The notes below the pieces were generated by a model, which was not told the DNA's origin, ran no database searches, and saw nothing but the letters and a program-made list of their open reading frames with translations. Both the position numbers and the translations under genes were made by a program. A DNA stretch of 7,140 nucleotides from Actinomycetes bacterium. Lineage in GTDB: Bacteria; Actinomycetota; Actinomycetes; JAJYSQ01. Each line of letters opens with the position of its first letter. Within the stretch, counting starts at the first letter, position 1. Below are positions 1-6,987 of the stretch, piece after piece. The stretch is taken from assembly GCA_021793495.1 (NCBI GenBank), contig JAJYSQ010000079.1, positions 1-7,140 of the forward strand, read 5' to 3'.

Positions 1-1756
1 CCGCCCGGTCGGCGTGCGGGTCGAGCACCGGCACTGGCACCGGGTGTGCCGGCCCATCGGCGGCACGCCGGGTGATCCGGGAGACGAGCTCCACCTGTCG
101 TTGGGTGCCGACCCGGCACGGCACGCACTGGCCGCAGGACTCGTCTCGGAAGAACCGGGCGATGCGCACCAGCAGCTCGCCGACGTCGGCCTGGTCGTCC
201 AGGACCAGGACGACGCCCGACCCCAGGGTGGTGCCGGCGGCCGCTGCCCCTTCGAAGCTCAGCGGCAGGTCCAGCTGGTCGGCCGCGACGAACGACCCGG
301 CTGCGCCGCCGAGCAGCACGGCTCGCAGGGCACGCCCGGCGGGCACCCCTCCAGCCAGGGCGAGCAGCGTGCGCAGGGTCGTGCCGTGCTCCACCTCGTA
401 CACCCCGGGGTGGGTGATCGCGCCGCTGAGGCAGAACAGCCGGGTGCCGCTGGACCGCTGCGTACCCAGGCGGGTGTACGGCGCCGCCCCCAGGCGCAGC
501 ACCTCCAGGACGTTGATCAGCGTCTCGACGTTGTTCACCGCGGTGGGCCGGGCGAACAGCCCGACCGCGGCTGGGTAGGGCGGCTTGTTGCGCGGCTCGG
601 GCCGTTGCCCCTCGATCGAGGCGAACAGTGCGGTCTCCTCTCCCGCGATGTACGCCCCGGCCCCACGGCGCACCTCGATGTCGAAGGCGAACCCGCTGCC
701 CAGCACGTCGGGGCCGAGCAGCCCTCGGGCACGTGCCTGGTCCACCGCGTGCCGCAGCGCCGCCTCGGACTGGGGGTACTCGCCGCGGACGTAGACGTAC
801 CCCTGCTCGCTGGCCGTTGCCCACCCGGCGATGGTCAGCGCCTCGATCAGCGCGTACGGGTCGTTCTCCATGATCACCCGGTCCTTGAAGGTGCCGGGCT
901 CGGACTCGTCGGCGTTGGCCACCACGTAGTGCGGTCGCGTCGGTGCGGCGGCCACCGCTTCCCACTTGGCGGCGGTGGGGAACGCTGCGCCACCGCGGCC
1001 GAGCAGCCGCGCCTCGCGCAGCTCGCGCACGACCGCGGCGGGTCCCGCTGCCAGGGCGCGCCGCAGCATCTGGTAGCCGCCGTGGGCCCGGTAGGAGTCC
1101 ACCGACCCCGGGTCGACCAACCCGACCCGGGCCAGCAGCCGGAGCTGGTCGCGGGCGGTGACGGTCTGCGGGGCCACGGTCCTCGCCGGGGCCGGCGCGC
1201 GGGTGCGGGCTGCGGCGAGCCCGGCGGGGGTGCGCAGCGCGAGCAGCTCCTCGGCACTGACCGGGGCCAGGGCGATCGCTGCGCCCCCCGGCGCGTGCTG
1301 GACCAGGGCGGCCGACCCGGACTCGCACCGTCCCAGGCAGGGGCTGCGCCGCCAGCCGAACTCCGCGGTCGAGGAGCCCGGCCGCTCGACCGCCGGCCCG
1401 ACCGCGGCCTCCAGTGCCGCGCACAGCTTCTCGGCCCCCTGGCTGCGGCAGGCGATGTCGTCGCAGACGCTCACCACGGTTCGCGGTCGGGGCCCGGTCC
1501 AGAGCAGCTCGTAGAAGCTGGCCACCCCGTACGCCTCGGCCGGCGGCACGCTCAGCCGCTGGCCGACGTGGTCCAGCGCGGCGTGCGTGATCGTGCCGAC
1601 CTGGTCGGTCAGCGCCACCAGCACCGGCAGCAACAGCGTCCGGCGGGCCCGAGCCGCGTGCCCGGTGAGCGGCGGCTGCTCGGCCGGGCCCAGGACCGAG
1701 TCCACCGCGGCGCGCTCGGCGGGGGTCGGTGACCCGCCGGTGAACCTCAGGTCCAT
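1..1756 (-). CDS. fdhB: Formate dehydrogenase beta (diaphorase) subunit, NuoE-NuoF fusion, 3' end outside window
   Basis: Seen: an open frame from ATG 1756 to the left edge, 585 codons with no stop. Residues 1 to about 185 are a NuoE-like thioredoxin-fold [2Fe-2S] domain with ligands Cys98 and Cys103 (CDDIAC) and Cys140 and Cys144 (CLGRC). From about 200 it is NuoF-like: FMN-site GRGGAAFPT at 253, NADESEPGTFKDR at 281-293, GAGAYIAGEETALF near 365, then ESCGQCVPCR with Cys541, 544 and 547 of the N3-type [4Fe-4S] site; the fourth Cys must lie beyond the edge. Known: such fusions are the cytoplasmic NAD+-reducing subunit of soluble formate dehydrogenases and related hydrogenases. Inference: it takes electrons from the FdhA encoded just upstream and reduces NAD+. 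The start lies inside the end of fdhA (10-bp overlap), with only a weak AGGCGG-like ribosome site, so translation is probably coupled. It could serve another molybdoenzyme, but the overlap makes formate dehydrogenase by far the best call. Confidence 0.9.
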   Translation of the reverse strand, partial: MDLRFTGGSPTPAERAAVDSVLGPAEQPPLTGHAARARRTLLLPVLVALTDQVGTITHAALDHVGQRLSVPPAEAYGVASFYELLWTGPRPRTVVSVCDDIACRSQGAEKLCAALEAAVGPAVERPGSSTAEFGWRRSPCLGRCESGSAALVQHAPGGAAIALAPVSAEELLALRTPAGLAAARTRAPAPARTVAPQTVTARDQLRLLARVGLVDPGSVDSYRAHGGYQMLRRALAAGPAAVVRELREARLLGRGGAAFPTAAKWEAVAAAPTRPHYVVANADESEPGTFKDRVIMENDPYALIEALTIAGWATASEQGYVYVRGEYPQSEAALRHAVDQARARGLLGPDVLGSGFAFDIEVRRGAGAYIAGEETALFASIEGQRPEPRNKPPYPAAVGLFARPTAVNNVETLINVLEVLRLGAAPYTRLGTQRSSGTRLFCLSGAITHPGVYEVEHGTTLRTLLALAGGVPAGRALRAVLLGGAAGSFVAADQLDLPLSFEGAAAAGTTLGSGVVLVLDDQADVGELLVRIARFFRDESCGQCVPCRVGTQRQVELVSRITRRAADGPAHPVPVPVLDPHADRA

Positions 1757-3696
1757 CGGGCACCGACCGCCTGGCTCGCCCGGTCGTCGTCCGGGGCCTG
1801 GTCGAGCCGTTCCACCCGGATCGCGGTGGCCTTGAACTCTGCGGTCCCGGACGCGGGGTCCCACGCGTCGGCGGTGAGCACGTTGGTGGCGACCTGGTCG
1901 GGAAAGTGCGGGGTGAGGAAGGCCAGCCCGGCTCGCAACCCGGGGTCCACGTGCACCGGGGCGAGCACCGCGCCGCGCCGGGAGGTGACCCGGACGACCT
2001 CGTCCTCGGTCACGCCGAGCCGCTCGGCATCGGCCGGGCTGAGCCCGAGGGCTTCTCGGCGACGCAGCGGGCTGCGCATCCCGCCGGAGGCGACCCCGGT
2101 GTTGAACGAGTCCAGCCGGCGGCCGGTGGTCAGCCGGATCGGGAACTCGTCGGTGAGCTGGTCCAGCGGGGGATCGAACGGCACGGGGTGGAACTCGGCG
2201 CGCGGGCCGCGCTCGGACTCGTCCTCGGCCCACAGCCGGGCGTGCAGGAACAGCGTGCCCGGGTGCTGCTCGTCCGGACAGGGCCAGGCCAGCCCGCCGG
2301 TGCTGGCCAGCCGCGGGTAGCTCATCCCGGCGTGCATCGGGGACAGCGCGCGCACCTCGTCCCACACCTCCTCGGCGCTCGGGTGGCCCCACTCGTGACC
2401 CAGTCGCCGGGCCAGCTCGACGAGGATCTCGATGTCGTCACGGGCCGAGCCCGGGGGGGTCAGGGCCCGTCGGACGCGCTGGACGCGTCGCTCGCTGGAG
2501 GTGACGGTTCCGTCGGCCTCCGCCCACGCGGCGGTCGCCGGCAGGACCACCTCGGCCAGCTCGCCGGTCTCGGTCAGGGTGATGTCCTGGACGACCAGGT
2601 GGTCCAGCCCGGTGAGCAGCTCGACGGTACGGTGCTGGTCGGCCTCGGAGCGCGCGGGGTTCTCCCCCAGGACGAACAAGGTACGCAGCTGGCCGTCGGC
2701 CATCGCATCGAACATCTGGGCCAGGTGCCAGCCGCGGTGCGCGGGTAGCCCGACCCCCCAGCGCTGCTCGCACCGGGCGCGAGCCACCGCGTCGGTCTCG
2801 ACGTCCTGGAAGCCCGGCAGCTTGTTGGGGATGGCCCCCATGTCCCCGCCGCCCTGGACGTTGTTCTGTCCCCGCAGCGGGACGAGCCCCGAGCCGTACC
2901 GGCCGACGTGGCCGGTGAGCAGCGACAGGTTGATCAGCGCCAGCACGTTGTCCACCGCGTTGTGGTGCTCGGTGATGCCCAGGGTCCAGCACAGCTGGGC
3001 CCGGTCGGCCCGGGCGTACCGGTGCGCGAGGTCGGTGATCATCGCTGCCGGCACGCCGGTCAGCCGCTCGCCACGGTCGAGCGTGTACGGCTCGACGCTG
3101 CGGGCGTACTGGTCGTAACCGGACGTGGCCCGGGCGACGAACGTCTCGTTCACCAACCCGGCATGGATGATCTCGCGACCGACCGCGTTGGCCAGCGCGA
3201 TGTCCGATCCGACATCCAGGCCCAGCCACGCGTCCGCCCACGCAGCCGAGCTGGTCCGCCGTGGGTCGACCACGATCAGTCGGGCTCCGCGGTGGATCCC
3301 CGCCAGCACGTGGTGGAAGTAGATCGGGTGCGCCTCGCGCGCGTTCGACCCCCAGAGCACGATGAGGTCGGCATGCTCGGCCTCTTCGTACGAGCTGGTG
3401 CCACCACCGGCACCGAACACCGCCGCCAGACCGACGACGCTAGGGGCGTGTCAAGTTCGGTTGCAGCTGTCGATGTTGTTGCTGCCCATCACCGCCCGGG
3501 TGAACTTCTGGGCCATGAAGTTCACCTCGTTGGTCGCCTTCGAGCAGCTGAACATGCCGAAGGACGTGGTGGGTCCGGTGGCGCGGGCCTCGTCGAACGC
3601 CGCGGCGGCACGGTCCAGCGCCTCGTCCCAGGAGGCCGGACGTAGCCGCCCGTCCTGTCGTACCAAAGGCTCGGTCAGCCGTACGCGCCTGGGCAT
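1747..3696 (-). CDS. fdhA: Formate dehydrogenase alpha subunit, selenocysteine-containing (TGA read through)
   Basis: Oxidises formate to CO2 at a bis-pterin Mo/W centre. Seen: the frame from ATG 3696 is interrupted only by TGA at 3453-3451 (residue 82) and continues to the stop at 1747, 649 residues in all. Before the TGA it reads NEVNFMAQKFTRAVMGSNNIDSCNRT and after it HAPSVVGLAAVFGAGGGTSSY; E. coli FdhF has Sec-His-Gly-Pro-Ser at this point, so residue 82 is the metal-ligating selenocysteine and His83 its partner. LRGQNNVQGGGDMGAIPN follows, with Arg275 the conserved active-site arginine. The C-terminal molybdopterin-dinucleotide domain (from about 530: TTGRRLDSFNTG, VTSRRG, TPHFPD, TAEFK) is complete. 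The start is fixed by a perfect AGGAGGT 5 nt upstream. Odd: there is no N-terminal CxxCxxxC [4Fe-4S] domain; the protein begins where that domain normally ends. A nonsense mutation is the alternative, but the SECIS-like hairpin and intact downstream frame argue against it. The Fdh operon is divergent from the EamA gene. Confidence 0.92.
3418..3453 (-). promoter_or_regulatory. Selenocysteine codon (UGA) with bacterial SECIS-like hairpin
   Basis: UGA occupies 3453-3451. It is followed by a 7-bp stem, CGUCGUC (3439-3433) pairing with GGCGGCG (3427-3421), including two G-U pairs, closed by a five-base loop GGUCU (3432-3428). Exactly 18 nt separate the UGA from the GGUCU loop, the same spacing and loop core as in the E. 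coli fdhF SECIS as I recall it. In bacteria this element lies inside the coding region and recruits SelB with Sec-tRNA. The pairing is read by eye and not computed; stem details may differ, for example a bulged U as in E. coli. Confidence 0.82.
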
Positions 3697-3736
3697 CTGC
3701 GACCTCCTCGATGGTCCCCCGGATACCGTGCAGACT
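3697..3736. promoter_or_regulatory. Divergent promoter region between fdhA and the EamA transporter gene
   Basis: Only 40 bp separate the two divergent starts, so both promoters must sit here or reach into the coding regions. On the plus strand TACCGT (3724-3729) fits the actinobacterial -10 pattern TAnnnT and would start transcription near A3737, making the transporter mRNA leaderless; this fits the absence of a Shine-Dalgarno sequence before ATG 3737. On the minus strand TAGTCT (3737-3732) also fits and would give fdhA a leader of about 29 nt. No good -35 hexamer is visible for either, so both -10 calls are tentative. Confidence 0.3.
3702..3709 (-). promoter_or_regulatory. Strong ribosome binding site of fdhA
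   Basis: On the minus strand the sequence reads GAGGAGGTCGCAGATG, an uninterrupted AGGAGGT five bases before ATG 3696. It decides the start of fdhA: the N-terminal part before the TGA is translated as the start of the enzyme, and the protein does not begin at the GTG at 3420 downstream of the TGA. It also argues against a longer N-terminus carrying the missing iron-sulfur domain. Confidence 0.75.
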
Positions 3737-4699
3737 ATGCCCGTCGGCTCGTTGGAGAGAAGGCCCGTCGCCCCGGCCGGGCGGCAGATCCTGCGCGGAC
3801 CCGCCGCGGTGCTGCTGGCGGCGACCCTGTGGGGCACCACGGGGACCGCGCAGGCACTTGGCGCCGGGCAGGTCGACCCGCTGGCGGTCGGGGCCGCCCG
3901 GCTCGTGGTCGGCGGTCTGGTGCTGGCACTGATCGGCCTGCCGGGCGGCGCGCTGCGCACCGCGCTGACCGGAGGGCCGCGCCGGTGGGCGGTGCTGCTG
4001 GCCGGGGTGGCCGGGGTGGCCGGCTACCAGGAGGCGTTCTTCTCCGCCGTGGCTCGCACCGGGGTGGCGGTGGGCACGGTCGTCGCGATCGGCAGCGCAC
4101 CGGTGCTCACCGGTCTGCTGGCCCGGCTGACCGGATCGGACCGGTTGGGGCCGCGGTGGTGGGCGGCGACCGCCGGGGCGGTCGCCGGGGCGTCGCTGCT
4201 GACCGCGGCGGGCCGTACGGGCGGGGTGGTCCCCGCTGGCGTGCTGCTGGGGTTGCTGGCCGGGTTGTGCTACGCCTCGTACGCGGTGATCTCCTCCCGG
4301 CTGATCGTTGCCGGGGTGCCGGGGCGCGGGGTGGTCGCGGTGCTGTTCGGCGGGGCCGGCGTGGTGCTCCTGCCGGTCATGGTGGGCACCGGGCCCGGCT
4401 GGCTCGGCTCGCCGCGGGGCCTGCTCACCGCCGCCTACCTCGGCCTGGTGACCACGGTGCTCGCCTACCTGCTCTACGCCCGGGCCCTGCGCCGCACCCC
4501 GGTGGCCACGGCCAGCACGCTCGGGCTGCTGGAGCCCGCGGTGGCCACCGTGCTCGGCGTCGTGGTCCTCGGCGAGCGGCTGGGCCCGGTGGCGGTGGTC
4601 GGGCTGGGGCTGGTGGGCGCTTCGCTGGTGCTGGTCGCAGCCGGCGCGCACGCCGGTGTGCCGGGTGGCGCGCAGGGTGGGGTTCCCGGGCCGCCCTGA
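3737..4699 (+). CDS. EamA/DMT-superfamily permease (ten membrane segments)
   Basis: Seen: 320 residues with about ten hydrophobic segments in two halves (roughly 19-41, 48-70, 83-107, 108-132, 139-159, 163-191, 197-220, 226-251, 256-280, 283-303). The first half opens with LLAATLWGTTGTAQ (26-39) and the second ends with the typical EPAVATVLGVVVLGERLG (266-283), the duplicated EamA layout. Known: these are inner-membrane carriers, often exporters of amino acids, amines or other metabolites; substrate cannot be predicted from sequence. ATG 3737 was chosen because the protein then begins just before the first helix; an in-frame GTG at 3728 would add three residues. No ribosome site precedes either, which may mean a leaderless message. 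The C-terminus ends in a short Gly/Pro-rich tail (304-320). It lies 70 bp upstream of the regulator gene on the same strand and could be co-transcribed with it, so it may move a compound related to the amidohydrolase pathway; that link is inference. Confidence 0.88.
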   Translation: MPVGSLERRPVAPAGRQILRGPAAVLLAATLWGTTGTAQALGAGQVDPLAVGAARLVVGGLVLALIGLPGGALRTALTGGPRRWAVLLAGVAGVAGYQEAFFSAVARTGVAVGTVVAIGSAPVLTGLLARLTGSDRLGPRWWAATAGAVAGASLLTAAGRTGGVVPAGVLLGLLAGLCYASYAVISSRLIVAGVPGRGVVAVLFGGAGVVLLPVMVGTGPGWLGSPRGLLTAAYLGLVTTVLAYLLYARALRRTPVATASTLGLLEPAVATVLGVVVLGERLGPVAVVGLGLVGASLVLVAAGAHAGVPGGAQGGVPGPP

Positions 4700-4757
4700 G
4701 CGTCGTGAGGACCGAGGTAGGTGGCAGGATCCGCGCATCGGCGGGCCGGGTGGCGGC

Positions 4758-4765
4758 GGAGGGAG
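4758..4765 (+). promoter_or_regulatory. Ribosome binding site setting the GTG start of the regulator
   Basis: GGAGGGAG lies four bases before GTG 4770 and favours this codon over ATG or GTG codons further upstream in the same frame, which would overlap the end of the transporter gene and add a low-complexity Arg/Gly-rich stretch not expected in this family. Confidence 0.6.
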
Positions 4766-4769
4766 CGCG

Positions 4770-5630
4770 GTGGCAACGGGTGGGTACGCCTCGGTCGCCG
4801 AGCGGGTACGGGCCGGGCTGGAGCCGATGCCGGCCGCTGAGCGCCGGGTGGCGCGGGCGCTGCTCGCCCACTATCCGAGCGCCGGCCTGGAGTCGGCGTC
4901 GCGGCTGGCCGAGCGCGCCGGGGCCAGCACGCCCACGGTCGTACGGTTCGCGGCGCGCCTCGGGTACCGCGGGTACCGGGAGCTGCAGCATGCGCTGCTC
5001 GAGGAGGTCGAGGTCCGGACCGCCCCCCCGATGGAGCTGCCCGCACGACCCGAGGCCGACCCTTCCGGGGGGCTGCGGGCCCTCGGCCTGCGGGTGGCCG
5101 ACCGGGCCCTGCACCAGACGTTCGGCGCCCTGCCCGAGGCCGACCTGGCGTCGCTGGTCGAGCTGCTCGGCGACCCGCGCCGACGGGTCACCAGTGTCGG
5201 CGGCCGCCTGTCCCACGTGCTGGCCGAGTACCTGGACCTGCACCTGCGGGTGATGCGTCCGGACACCCGGTCCTTGCACCTGGGACCGGACACCGTGCCG
5301 GCGTTCCTGGTCGACACGGGGCGTCGCGATGTCGTCGTCGTGTTCGACTTCCGCCGTTACCAGCGCGACGTGGTCGAGCTGGCTCGGGGTGCCCACCGGC
5401 GAGGGGCGAGCGTGGTGCTGGTCACCGATCCGTGGCTGTCCCCGGCCGCGGACGTCGCCGACCTGGTGCTGTCCGTCCGGGTGGAGGGCGCCAGCCCGTT
5501 CGACAGCCTGGTCCCCGCGTTCGCCGTCGTCGAGATCGTCATCGCTGGGGTGCTGGCCCGCTTGGGCACGGCGGCCCAGCGTCGGCTGAGCGAGGCAGAG
5601 GAGGCCTCCGGGGACGTGACCTTGGCGTGA
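4770..5630 (+). CDS. MurR/RpiR-family transcriptional regulator with atypical SIS domain
   Basis: Seen: 286 residues from GTG 4770, preceded by GGAGGGAG (4758-4765); the open frame extends further upstream but the ribosome site and the usual family length favour this start. Residues 1 to about 80 form the RpiR helix-turn-helix domain (LEPMPAAERRVARALLAHYP, then SASRLAERAGASTPTVVRFAARLGYRGYRELQ). Residues about 135-268 are a SIS domain: VTSVGGRLSHVLAEYLDLHL, VVVVFDFRRYQRDVVELARGAHRRGASVVLVTDP, then FDSLVPAFAVVEIVIAGVLARLG. Known: most members sense a phosphosugar through Ser/Thr residues in a loop such as SFSG or SxSG. Odd: here that place reads FDFRRY, without the Ser/Thr, so the effector is probably not a phosphosugar. 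It lies 193 bp before the amidohydrolase-GS pair, whose promoter region carries two matching candidate operator sites; control of that operon is inference but well supported by position. Confidence 0.9.
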   Translation: MATGGYASVAERVRAGLEPMPAAERRVARALLAHYPSAGLESASRLAERAGASTPTVVRFAARLGYRGYRELQHALLEEVEVRTAPPMELPARPEADPSGGLRALGLRVADRALHQTFGALPEADLASLVELLGDPRRRVTSVGGRLSHVLAEYLDLHLRVMRPDTRSLHLGPDTVPAFLVDTGRRDVVVVFDFRRYQRDVVELARGAHRRGASVVLVTDPWLSPAADVADLVLSVRVEGASPFDSLVPAFAVVEIVIAGVLARLGTAAQRRLSEAEEASGDVTLA

Positions 5631-5688
5631 GCTGCCGGCGGCTGCGACGAGGCGGCCGAGGACGACGGCGACGATGAGCGGAGGAGAC

Positions 5689-5702
5689 GAAACAAACTGT
5701 TC
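5689..5702 (+). promoter_or_regulatory. Candidate regulator operator 1 (GAAnnAAACnnTTC)
   Basis: GAAACAAACTGTTC, an imperfect palindrome (ACA-AAC-TGT core with GAA/TTC ends) in a short A-rich patch that stands out from its GC-rich surroundings. It shares the pattern GAAnnAAACnnTTC with the reverse complement of the site at 5732-5745. It lies just upstream of the proposed -35 hexamer. Binding by the adjacent MurR/RpiR protein is inferred. Confidence 0.5.
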
Positions 5703-5713
5703 ACCAGGGGCCC

Positions 5714-5743
5714 TTGACCCGTACGTCGTGCGAAGTGTTTCAT
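5714..5743 (+). promoter_or_regulatory. Candidate promoter of the amidohydrolase-glutamine synthetase operon
   Basis: TTGACC (5714-5719), matching five of six -35 consensus bases, is followed after 18 bp by TTTCAT (5738-5743), which matches four of six -10 bases. Transcription would start near 5750, giving a leader of about 75 nt before ATG 5824. It is the best sigma-70-type match seen in the 193-bp gap, and operator candidate 2 covers its -10 region. By-eye assignment. Confidence 0.45.
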
Positions 5744-5745
5744 TC
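5732..5745 (-). promoter_or_regulatory. Candidate regulator operator 2 (GAAnnAAACnnTTC, reverse orientation)
   Basis: On the plus strand this reads GAAGTGTTTCATTC; on the minus strand it is GAATGAAACACTTC, which matches site 1 at the ten fixed positions of GAAnnAAACnnTTC. The two sites are centred 43 bp apart, close to four helical turns, so proteins bound to both would sit on the same face of the DNA. This site overlaps the proposed -10 hexamer, which would suit repression. Confidence 0.5.
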
Positions 5746-5823
5746 GCTCCCATCGGCACGCATCACGCGACGCTGTCGTCGGCACGGCCTCGAGCGCGCG
5801 AGTGGTGAGTGGGAGGAGGGAAC

Positions 5824-6987
5824 ATGCCTGGCATCCCCGACAGCTCCCTCGACCTGGCCGAGCTCGCCGCATCGGTCCGGCTGGTCGACCATCACGTGCA
5901 CGGCGCTCTGGCGGACGATCCGGGTGACGTGGACGACCTCGGCCGTCATCTGGCGGAGACCGACCGGCCGGCGCCGCCGGGCGTGAGCTGGTGGGACTCC
6001 CAGCTGGGGTTCGCCCTGCGTCGCTGGTGCGCCCCCGTGCTGGACCTCCCGGCGTACGCCGGTCCCGTGGCATACACCCGACGGCGCCTCGAGCTCGGGG
6101 CGGCGGAGGTGAACCGCCGGTTCCTGAGTGCCGCGGGGGTGGACCGCTTCCTGGTGGACACCGGGTACCGAGGCGGGGAGCTCCTCGGCCCGGCCGGGAT
6201 GGCCGCGGCCAGCGGAGCACGGACCGCCGAGGTCGTCCGGCTCGAGTCGGTCGCCGAGGAGGTCGGCGCCTCAGGCGTGTCGGCCGCGCAGTTCGCCGAT
6301 CGGTTCGTCGAGGCCCTGTGGGCCCGGTCCGCTGACGCCGTCGGGGTGAAGAGTGTGCTGGCCTACCGGTACGGGCTGGACATCGACCCGACGCCGCCCG
6401 ACCCGGCCGAGGTGCGTGCCGCCGCCGGTGCGTGGCTGTCCGCTGCCGAGGCCAGCGGGACCTACCGGGTCAGCGACCCCGTGCTGCTGCGCCGCCTGTT
6501 GTGGGCCGCTGTGGATCGAGGCCTGCCGATCCAGGTGCACACCGGCTTCGGTGATCCGGATCTGGACCTGCACCGGTCCGACCCGGCGCTGCTCACCGGT
6601 TTCATCCGTGCGGTGGAGCCGCGCGGGGTGGACGTGCTGCTGTTGCACTGCTACCCGTACCATCGCCACGCCGGGTACCTGGCGCGGGTGTTCCCTCACG
6701 TCTACCTCGACGTGGGGCTGGGGGTGACCTACCTGGGCGCCCGTGCCGACAGCCTGGTTGCCGAGTCTCTCGAGCTTGCCCCCTTCGGCAAGCTGCTCTA
6801 CTCCTCCGACGCGTGGGGGCCGGCCGAGCTGCACTACCTGGGGGCCCTGCTGTGGCGGCGTGCCATCGCCGCGGTGCTCGGGCGCTGGGTCGACGACGAC
6901 CGGTGGAGCTCGGCCGACGCTCGCCGGGTCATCGATGCGGTCGCGGCGGGCAACGCCCGGCGGGTCTACCACCTGGAGGAATCGTGA
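5824..6987 (+). CDS. Amidohydrolase family protein, FluG N-terminal-domain-like
   Basis: Seen: 387 residues from ATG 5824, with AGGAGG at 5814-5819; a GTG at 5809 lies within the ribosome-site region and is rejected. Metal-site motifs of an amidohydrolase (TIM-barrel) fold: VDHHVHG with His24 and His26, GVKSVLAYRYGLDI with Lys176, IQVHTGFGD with His239, LLLHCYPYHRHAGYLA with His275, and LYSSDAW with Asp329. Known: amidohydrolases of the Amidohydro_2 type with a KSxxAYRxGLDI stretch commonly occur beside or fused to glutamine synthetase-like domains, as in fungal FluG. Inference: it hydrolyses an amide, possibly a gamma-glutamyl or ring-derived product, in the same pathway as the GS-like protein encoded next, which overlaps its stop codon by four bases (GTGA). 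It is the first gene after the proposed promoter and candidate operators. The substrate is unknown; decarboxylase activity, known in related Amidohydro_2 enzymes, is an alternative. Confidence 0.88.
   Translation: MPGIPDSSLDLAELAASVRLVDHHVHGALADDPGDVDDLGRHLAETDRPAPPGVSWWDSQLGFALRRWCAPVLDLPAYAGPVAYTRRRLELGAAEVNRRFLSAAGVDRFLVDTGYRGGELLGPAGMAAASGARTAEVVRLESVAEEVGASGVSAAQFADRFVEALWARSADAVGVKSVLAYRYGLDIDPTPPDPAEVRAAAGAWLSAAEASGTYRVSDPVLLRRLLWAAVDRGLPIQVHTGFGDPDLDLHRSDPALLTGFIRAVEPRGVDVLLLHCYPYHRHAGYLARVFPHVYLDVGLGVTYLGARADSLVAESLELAPFGKLLYSSDAWGPAELHYLGALLWRRAIAAVLGRWVDDDRWSSADARRVIDAVAAGNARRVYHLEES

Noticed and set aside
14..1732. Long plus-strand open frame of 572 codons
   Set aside because: It is antisense to the whole diaphorase gene, has a low-complexity Gly/Arg/Gln-rich composition and no recognisable domain; such shadows are common in GC-rich DNA.
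1747..3420. GTG 3420 as the start of the formate dehydrogenase gene
   Set aside because: It would remove the active-site residue and the conserved segment encoded at 3696-3454, has no ribosome site, and ignores the Sec codon.
3440..4738. Minus-strand open frame of 432 codons
   Set aside because: It overlaps the clear EamA gene and the start of fdhA in another frame, and its His/Gln/Arg/Pro-rich translation resembles no protein family.
4656..4769. Longer N-terminus for the MurR/RpiR regulator
   Set aside because: The added 38 residues overlap the transporter end and are Arg/Gly-rich; the ribosome site points to GTG 4770.
3829..5253. Plus-strand open frame of 474 codons across transporter and regulator
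   Set aside because: It spans two well-supported genes in a different frame and is mainly Arg/Gly/Ala repeats.
5631..5688. Possible terminator after the regulator gene
   Set aside because: The stretch is GC-rich with short CGG and GACGA repetitions, but I could not find a convincing stem followed by a T run.
4425..5759. Minus-strand open frame of 444 codons
   Set aside because: It is antisense to the regulator and the end of the transporter, with no domain or ribosome site.
5714..5986. Small upstream ORF starting with TTG in the regulatory gap
   Set aside because: The TTG belongs to the proposed -35 hexamer, there is no ribosome site, and the frame runs on into the amidohydrolase as a shadow.
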